64,000 nucleotides of DNA from Scylla paramamosain (Eukaryota > Arthropoda > Malacostraca > Decapoda > Portunidae), in NCBI RefSeq assembly GCF_035594125.1, contig NC_087178.1, positions 10,157,001 through 10,221,000 of the forward strand, written 5' to 3'. Position numbers and translations under genes: made by a program. The notes below the pieces were generated by a model. The model was not told where the DNA came from. It did no database searches and worked only from the letters and a program-made list of their open reading frames with translations. This document shows positions 57,454 through 64,000 of this stretch, one piece after another. The stretch's first letter is position 1, and the number at the start of each line of letters is the position of its first letter.

Positions 57454-58874
57454 ACGCGAAAATGCATGCAATCCACTCTTTATTTGGAAACAAAAGGAGA
57501 TTACGAGAAAAATGTATAATGAGTATTTTATAGTTTCACAAGAACCACAAGGCAAAAACCGCAAAAACTCGTGTATGTTTCTTGGTTTCTTAGATACCAA
57601 AATGCTGAAACTCATGAATAACACTCTGAATTCAGAAACAGAACAACCTTACCAAATGGGTGTATTTTGAGTGTTTTTCACATTCTTAGTTACCAGAACC
57701 CCAAATTGCATGCGAAACTATCTTTATGTGGGAAAGAAATGACATTACGAGAAAAGTGTCTTTTGAGTGTTTTTGAGCGTGTTAGGCAATAAAGCACTCT
57801 AATGGAGGGCAATCATATTACATGGGAATAAAACCAACTTTTACCAAGAACTTGCCTTTAAGTGTTTTTGAGCTCCTTATATACCAAATCGCTAAAACGC
57901 ATGCAAAACACTCTTTATAGAGAAACAGATTAACATTACCCAAAGCATGTGTTTTGAATATTTTTGATCATGTTATCTCTAAAAACGCTTAAATACATGC
58001 AAAGAACCCTATGTCTGGGAAACGAATGGACATTACGAGAAACGTGTATTATGAGTGTTTTTAAGTTCCATAAGTACCAAAAAGTTAAAACATTTTTATA
58101 AAGAAAAAAAAATAAAAAAATAGGATTTTTTTTGTTGGGGGTATTCTTCATAGGTACCGAGATGCCAAAATTCTGGCAAAATTCAGTGAAATTATGTGAA
58201 AAAAGAACATTATCAAAAAAGTTAATTTTAGCTTTTTTTCCGGACTGTTTTGTACCAAACCTTAAAGTGCATGCAAAGCCAACTATATGAGGAAATTAAA
58301 CGACTTTACTAGAAACCTGTGTTTTGAGTGTTGTTCAGCATGTTATTCACCAAAACAATAAATAATAAGGAAGTCATTCTATATGAGAATGCAAAACCAA
58401 ATTACTGAAAACACGTCTTTTCCGTGTTTTACGTAGAAAAACGCTAAAACGAATGCAAACCAACCAATATGTAGAAATAGAATAAGATTACCAAAAATTA
58501 TATTTTGAATGTTTATGAGCTTTTTACTTACAAAAAATGCGAAAATGGATGCCTTTTAGCGGTTTGTTACCTCAGAAGTAAAAAAAAACGTTTCTCGTAA
58601 TATATTTTTTTTCCATTTAACCAAATAGGGTACTTGGAATGTATTTTGACGTTTTTCACGTAACAGCCTCAAAAACAATAAAAAAACTTGTTTTTTTGGT
58701 AATGTTATTCTGTTTCTCCATCAAGGGTGTTTTGCATGCGTTTTAGCGTTCTAGTAACTAAGTTGCTCAAAAATACTGAAAAGAGACATTTTTGTTGATG
58801 TTTTGTTTTCCATTGCAGTGTGATTTCCATGCTTTTCATCGTTTTGGAGCTAGAACACTGATAAACACTCAAAA
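57454..58874 (-). repeat. Recent tandem duplication, second copy (1,421 bp)
   Basis: Second copy of 56,116-57,453, keeping the 84 bp with monomer 12 tail and T-run near 58,041-58,130. Its strand switch lies at 58,552. The plus part 58,552-58,874 differs from 57,131-57,453 at about eight sites in 325 (about 2.5%). The end is set where CACTCAAAAGAC continues as ACCTTTCTAG instead of GCGAAAATG. Confidence 0.87.
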
Positions 58875-59800
58875 GACACCTTTCTAGAAAACTAGTCTCC
58901 CTTCGCATGCTTTGCATGTGTACTTAAAAATGAGAAATACACTCCAATTACAAGTTTTTGGTAATATTATGTTTCTCGATGACGATTTTTTATTTTTTTT
59001 ATTTTTGCATGCAGCTTAGGTTTTTGGTATGTAATAAGCTCAAAAACACTTAAAAAACACGTTTTCTTTAGTGTTGTTTTGTTGTTCAAATCAAGTGATT
59101 TCCAAGGTTTATATCGATTTAGTGTCTAAACACTCCAAAGACACGTTTCTGGAAAAATCGTTTCACTTCCTCATAAAGGTTACTTTGCATGCATTTTTGC
59201 GTTTTTTTATGTAACAAGCTCATAAACACATAAAATACTTGTTTTTGGCAATTTTATTATGCTTCTCCATAAAAAGTGTTTTGCAAACGTATTAGCGTTT
59301 TGGTACATAAGAAGCTCAAAAAGATTGAAGACATGTTTTTGATAATGTTTTTTTATTCCCATATGGTGATCTTTCCATGCTTTTGCATGCATAAACATTC
59401 AAAAGACACGTTTCATTAGATTTAGTTTCGTTTGTTAGTTAGTTGGCTTCCATACATTTTGGCGTTTTGGCTCCTAACAATATGAGAAAAACACTCAAAA
59501 TACACGTTTTTGGTAATGTTGTTATGTTTATCCATACAGAGTGCTATTCTTGCGTTTTCACATTTTGCTACCTAAGAAGCTCAAATTTACTGTTTCTCAT
59601 AATGACTTTTCTTTCTTCATATAGAACACTTTCCATATATTATGGCGTTTTTCTTCCTAACAAGCTCAAAAACTCTCAAATTTCTTTTGTGTGATATTAT
59701 TCTGTTTTTTCTATAAAGGGTGTTTTTCATGCATTTTACCTTCTTGGTACTTTTGGCAAAGTAGCTTTTTTTTTTTTTCCATGTATATGTGTATATGAAC
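58875..59800 (+). repeat. Diverged monomeric satellite, plus orientation
   Basis: About ten monomers of 85-100 bp, with boxes near 58,945, 59,042, 59,135, 59,222, 59,318, 59,392, 59,490, 59,580 and 59,668. They do not follow the HOR order and are more degenerate, like 1-700. The last monomer breaks off near 59,800 (TGTATATGAACTTG), after which the boxes are on the minus strand. No gene is visible. Confidence 0.75.
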
Positions 59801-61407
59801 TTGTAAACCACAAAACAGTAAAAAGCATGAAAACTTCCCTATACTGGAAAAGCAAAAAACAACATTCCCCAAATAACGTATTTTTTGGGGTATTTTTCAG
59901 CTACTTACGTACAAAAACGCTGAAATGCTTGCAAAATCTCCTTCATGGAAAAAACAAATAACCTTACCAGAAACTAGTATTTCATTTTATTTCTTAAGCT
60001 TGTCACGTACAAAAGTGCCAAAATGCATGCAAAGTACACTATATATGGATACGAAAGTACATTACGAGAAACGTGCAGTATGAGTGTTTTCAACTTATTA
60101 GGTACCAAAACGCTAAAGCGAGTGAATACCACTCTATATGGAGAAACAAAAACGCTAAAATGCATGCAAAGCATTATATATGAGGGAAAATACGACACTT
60201 CTAGAAACGTGTCTTTTCAGTGTTTGTAAGCGTATTAGGTACCAAAACGCTAAAAAGCAAGGAAAGAACCATACATGGGAAAACAAAACATTACAAAAAA
60301 GTCTTTTCATTGTTTTGAGCTACTTACATGCTAAAACGCAAAGGCGCATGCAAAACACCTTTTATGGAGAAACAGCAAAACGTGTATTTTTAATGTTTTA
60401 AGATAAATACGTAAAAACATTCAAAATTCATGTAAAGTTCCCAATATGGGGAAACAAAAAGACATTACGAGAAACGTATATTATAAGTGCTTTACACCTT
60501 ATTAAGTTGAAAAATACGAAAATGCATGAATACCACTCTATATGGAGTAACAGAGCAACATTACTAAAAACGTGTATTTTGTTTGTTTTCACAATGTTAT
60601 GTACTAAAACGTCGAAATTCATGCAAGAGAAACGAAACAAAACGAAATTTCCAGAAACGTGAAATTTGAGTGTTTATGAGCGTGTTAGGCACCAAAACTC
60701 TAAAAAAATAAAAAATGGAAAACATCCTTCCTATACTGGAATACAAAACAAAATTACAAAAAAAAATAGTATTTTTTTAGTGTTTTTGAGCTACTTCTAT
60801 ATCAGAACGCTTGAACAGACGCAAAACACGCTTTACGGAGAAACAAAATAATAATACTAAAAATATATATATATTTTCAGTGTTTTTGAGGTATGTAAGT
60901 AGAATAACGCCGAAATGTATGCAAAGTTCCCTATGCCGGAAAAGAAACACATTTCGAGAAACGTGTATTATGAGAACTTTTCAGCTTTTTAGGTACCAAA
61001 CACAAAGGCACCTTAATAGTACTCTATATGGAGAAACAAAACAACATGAATGAAAATATATATTTTGAGTGGTTTTCATATTATTAGGTACCAAAGCGCA
61101 AAAATACATGCAAAGACCTCTAAAAGACGACACAAAACGAAATTACAAGAAACCTATCTTTTGAGAGTGTTTCTACGTGTTAGGCACCAAAACAATAAGA
61201 GGTATGAAAAGAGCACTATATTGGAAGGGAAAAAGAAATAACCAACAAAGTGACTTTTCACGTGTTTGGAAGTTTTTAAATTTATAATGTACCAAAACGA
61301 TAAAACATGCAAAACACCCTTCCTGCAGAAACATAAAATATTACCAAAAAAGAGCATTTTGAGCGATTTTTCATCTTGTTATGTACAAAAGCGTCAAAAT
61401 GCATATA
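59801..61407 (-). repeat. Diverged monomeric satellite, minus orientation, up to the gap
   Basis: Reversed boxes (TTTTGAGTGTTTTTGAG-like) recur at about 60,075, 60,210, 60,305, 60,380, 60,480, 60,565, 60,665, 60,775, 60,870, 60,965, 61,060, 61,150, 61,253 and 61,350, a spacing of roughly 95 bp. The HOR order is not followed. The sequence runs into the gap in mid-monomer (AAAATGCATATA). Confidence 0.78.
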
Positions 61408-61507
61408 NNNNNNNNNNNNNNNNNNNNNNNNNNNNNNNNNNNNNNNNNNNNNNNNNNNNNNNNNNNNNNNNNNNNNNNNNNNNNNNNNNNNNNNNNNNNN
61501 NNNNNNN
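61408..61507. other. Assembly gap, 100 N
   Basis: Exactly 100 undetermined bases, a common placeholder for a join of unknown length. The left flank is loose monomeric satellite and the right flank is HOR array of a different kind. An unknown amount of sequence is probably missing, and the order or orientation of the right piece is not proved by the sequence. Confidence 0.97.
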
Positions 61508-62315
61508 CGAAACGACATATAAAAAAAATTGAGCTTTTTCCGGAATTATGTACCAAACACAGAACTGCATGCAAAGCCATCTATATGGAGAAATAACAAG
61601 ACTTTACCAGAAATCTGTCTTTTGAGTGTTTTTTCAGCAATTTCAACAATATTACTAAAAACGTGTCTTTTCAGTCATTTACGAAGAAAAACGCTAAAAC
61701 GGATGCAAACCAACCAACATGAAGAAATAGAGTAACATTACCAAAAAGATATATTTTGAGTGTTTTTCAGCTTTTTACCTAGAAAAAATGCGAAAATGGA
61801 TGGAAAGCACTCTATATTGGGAAACAAAAGAACATTACGAGAAACGTGTATAATGAGTGTTTTATAGTTTCACACGAACCACAAGGCAAAAAACGCAAAA
61901 ACTCGTGTATATAGAGAAGTTTCTTACATACCAAAATGCTGAAATGCATGAATAACACTTTTAATTGAGAAACAGAACTACCTTACCAAATGTGTGTATT
62001 TTGAGTTTTTTTCACGTTCTTAGTTACGAAAATCCCAAATTACATGCGAAACTAGCTTTATGAGTAAAAAAAAAAAACATTACCAGAAAAGTGTCTTTTG
62101 AGTGTTTTTGAGCGTGATTTGCAACAAAGCACAATCACATTACATGGGAATAAAATCAACTTTTACGAAGTACTTGCCTTTAAGTGTTTTTTTTTTTAAC
62201 TCCTTACATACCAAAACGCTAAAACGCATGCTAAAAACACCGTTTTATGGAGAAACAGACTAACATTACCAAAAACATGTATTTTGACTGTTTTTGATCA
62301 TGTTATTTATAAAAA

Positions 62316-63238
62316 CGCTTAAATTCATGCAAAGAACCTCATGTTTGGGAATCGAAAGGACATTACGAGAAACGTGTATTATGAGTGTTTTTAAGTTCCT
62401 TAAGTACCAAAAAAGCTAAAACCCACAAATAAAACTCTTTATAGAGAAAAAAAAAATAATTTTTTTTTTTTTTTTTTGTTATTCATCTTCATAGGTACTA
62501 AGATGCCAAGATTCTGGCAATATTCTTTGGGAATCGAAAACAAAATTACTGAAAACGAGTTTTTTCGGTGTTTTACGTAGAAAAACGCTATATCGGACGA
62601 AAACCAACCATTATGAAGAAAAAGAATAACATTACCAAAAAGGTATATTTTGAGTGTTTTTTAAGTTTGTTACCTAGAAAAAACGTGAAAATGGATGCAA
62701 AGCACTCCCTATTGGGAAAGAAAAGGACATTACGAGTAACATCTATAATGAGTGTCTTATTATTTTCGGGGAAAAGAACTTGTGGTTCACAAGAACCACA
62801 AGGCAAAAAACGCAAAAAGTCGTGTATATAAAGAAGTTTCTTAGATACCAAAATGCTGAAACTTATGAATAACAATCTTAATTGAGAAACAGAACAACAT
62901 TACCAAATACGTGTATTTTGAGTGTTTTTTTTTCACATTCTTAGCAAAACCTGAAATAGTATGCGAAACAAGCTTTATGTGGGAAGAAAATGACATTACC
63001 AGAAGTGTCTTTTGAGTGTTTTTGAGCGTGTTAGGCAATAAAGTACTAAAAAGCAGAGCAATCATATTACATTGGAATAAAACCAACTTTTACCAAGAAC
63101 TTGCCTTGAAGTGTTTTTTAGCTCCTTATATACCAAATCGCTAAAAAACGCATGCAAAACACTCCTTAATAGAGAAGCAGAATAACATTACCAAAAAACA
63201 AGTGTTTTTGAGTGTTTTTTTTATCATGTTACCTATAA
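62316..63238 (-). repeat. Short HOR variant (type A), copy 7
   Basis: About 922 bp, with the monomer 7/10 fusion near 62,520-62,535 and an intact hairpin at 62,779-62,802. It is the direct relative of the copy at 39,267-40,187. Confidence 0.82.
62779..62802. repeat. Perfect 10-bp-stem hairpin in type A unit (minus copy)
   Basis: CTTGTGGTTC, loop ACAA, GAACCACAAG. Stem identical to the hairpin at 2,986-3,009, nearly 60 kb away, while surrounding bases differ. The stem is decayed by one or more bases in several other copies. Confidence 0.85.
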
Positions 63239-64000
63239 AAACGCTTAAATACATGCAAAGATCCCTATATTTGGGAAACGAAAGGACATTACGAGAAATG
63301 TGTATTATGAATGTTTTTAAATTGCTTAAGTACCAAAACGTTAAAACCTACAAATAACACTCTTTAAGAAGAAAAAAAAAATTAAATAAATAAAAAATAG
63401 CATTTTTATTTTTTTGTTATTCATGTTCATAGGTACCAAGATCCCAAATTTCTGCCAAAATTCAAGGAAATTATATGGAAAAAAAGAACATTATCGAAAA
63501 AGTTAATTTTACATTTTTCCGGAGTTATGTACCAAACCATAAAGTGTATGCAAAGCCACATATTTGGGAAAATTTAACGACTTTACAGGAAACCTGTCTT
63601 TTGAGTGTTTTTACGCATGTTAGGCACCAAAACGATAAATAAAATTAGTCATTCTATATGGAAATCCAAAACAAAATTACTGAAAACGTGTCTTATAAAA
63701 GATTTACGTAAAAAAACGCTAAAACGGATGCAAACCAACGAATATGAAAAAATAGAATAATATTACCAGAAAAGTATATTTTGTGTGTTTTTTCGCTTGT
63801 TACATAAAAAAAAAAAACGCAAAAAAAATGTGGACATAACGAGAAACGTGTATAATGAGTGTTTTATAGTTTCACCAGAATCACAAGGCAAACAACGAAA
63901 AACTCGTCTGTGTGAAGTTTCTAAGATACCAAAATGCTGAAACTCATAAATAACACTCTTAATCAACAAAGAGAACAACCTTACTAAATGCGTGTATTTT

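Larger units (their letters stand above)
61508..64000 (-). repeat. Satellite HOR array, minus orientation, right of the gap
   Basis: The block starts at the private monomer 9/12 junction (ACATATAAAAAAAATTGAGC), also found at about 38,487. It follows 38,490-40,190 at an offset of about 23.03 kb, with only scattered differences. After about 63,250 it instead follows the group at 51,110-52,000 and 46,310-46,930 (AAAACGTTAAAACCTACAAA near 63,335). It runs off the window end. Confidence 0.88.

Noticed and set aside
60000..61407. CRISPR-like regular spacing of a short conserved word
   Set aside because: The 95-bp period is that of a tandem satellite: the whole monomer is related, there are no unique spacers, and the base composition and insertion are eukaryotic.
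61266..61596. Open frames running through the N block
   Set aside because: They are artefacts of translating undetermined bases.

Overview
The window is almost entirely one A+T-rich (about 70% by eye) satellite DNA of a eukaryote. I find no protein-coding gene, tRNA or rRNA. All open frames are short (at most 140 codons) and lie inside repeat units. The basic unit is a monomer of about 95 bp. Each monomer carries a conserved box close to AAAAACACTCAAAA, followed by a T-rich half with GGTAATGTT, a CCATATAG-like end and often TTTGCATGC. Twelve diverged monomers form a higher-order repeat (HOR) of about 1.1 kb. A shared anchor in monomer 1 recurs 27 times between 1,033 and 30,111. Twelve of its 26 spacings fall within 1,076-1,117 bp.

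The host is probably a decapod crustacean (moderate to low confidence). The clue is the only clearly non-satellite piece, a 141-bp fragment at 1,570-1,710. From memory it resembles an interspersed retroelement tail that is very common in crab, shrimp and crayfish assemblies. The satellite itself I do not recognise.

Layout: 1-700 is loosely related monomers without HOR order (array edge). From 701 to about 57,130 is HOR array: mostly plus to 30,424 and mostly minus after it. A third domain (57,131-58,874) is part of a recent 1.3-1.4 kb tandem duplication next to a 108-bp (AT)n tract. From 58,875 to 61,407 the sequence is again loose monomers, first plus, then minus. A 100-N assembly gap follows (61,408-61,507), then HOR array on the minus strand to the window end.

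The array is a mosaic of inverted and direct segmental copies. Its core is a large imperfect palindrome: 20,066-25,540 pairs with 30,425-35,893 around a 4.9-kb spacer, and the pairing resumes at 4,534-11,868 with 35,894-43,255. The 8.2 kb between the two left arms is absent at that point on the right. Part of it (about 17,650-20,700) reappears inverted at 43,256-46,310. A cassette of about 460-475 bp, flipped relative to its surroundings, occurs four times with the same junctions. A short HOR variant with a 10-bp-stem hairpin occurs seven times. There is no operon or pathway here; the interest is in satellite evolution, recombination and possible centromere or heterochromatin function.
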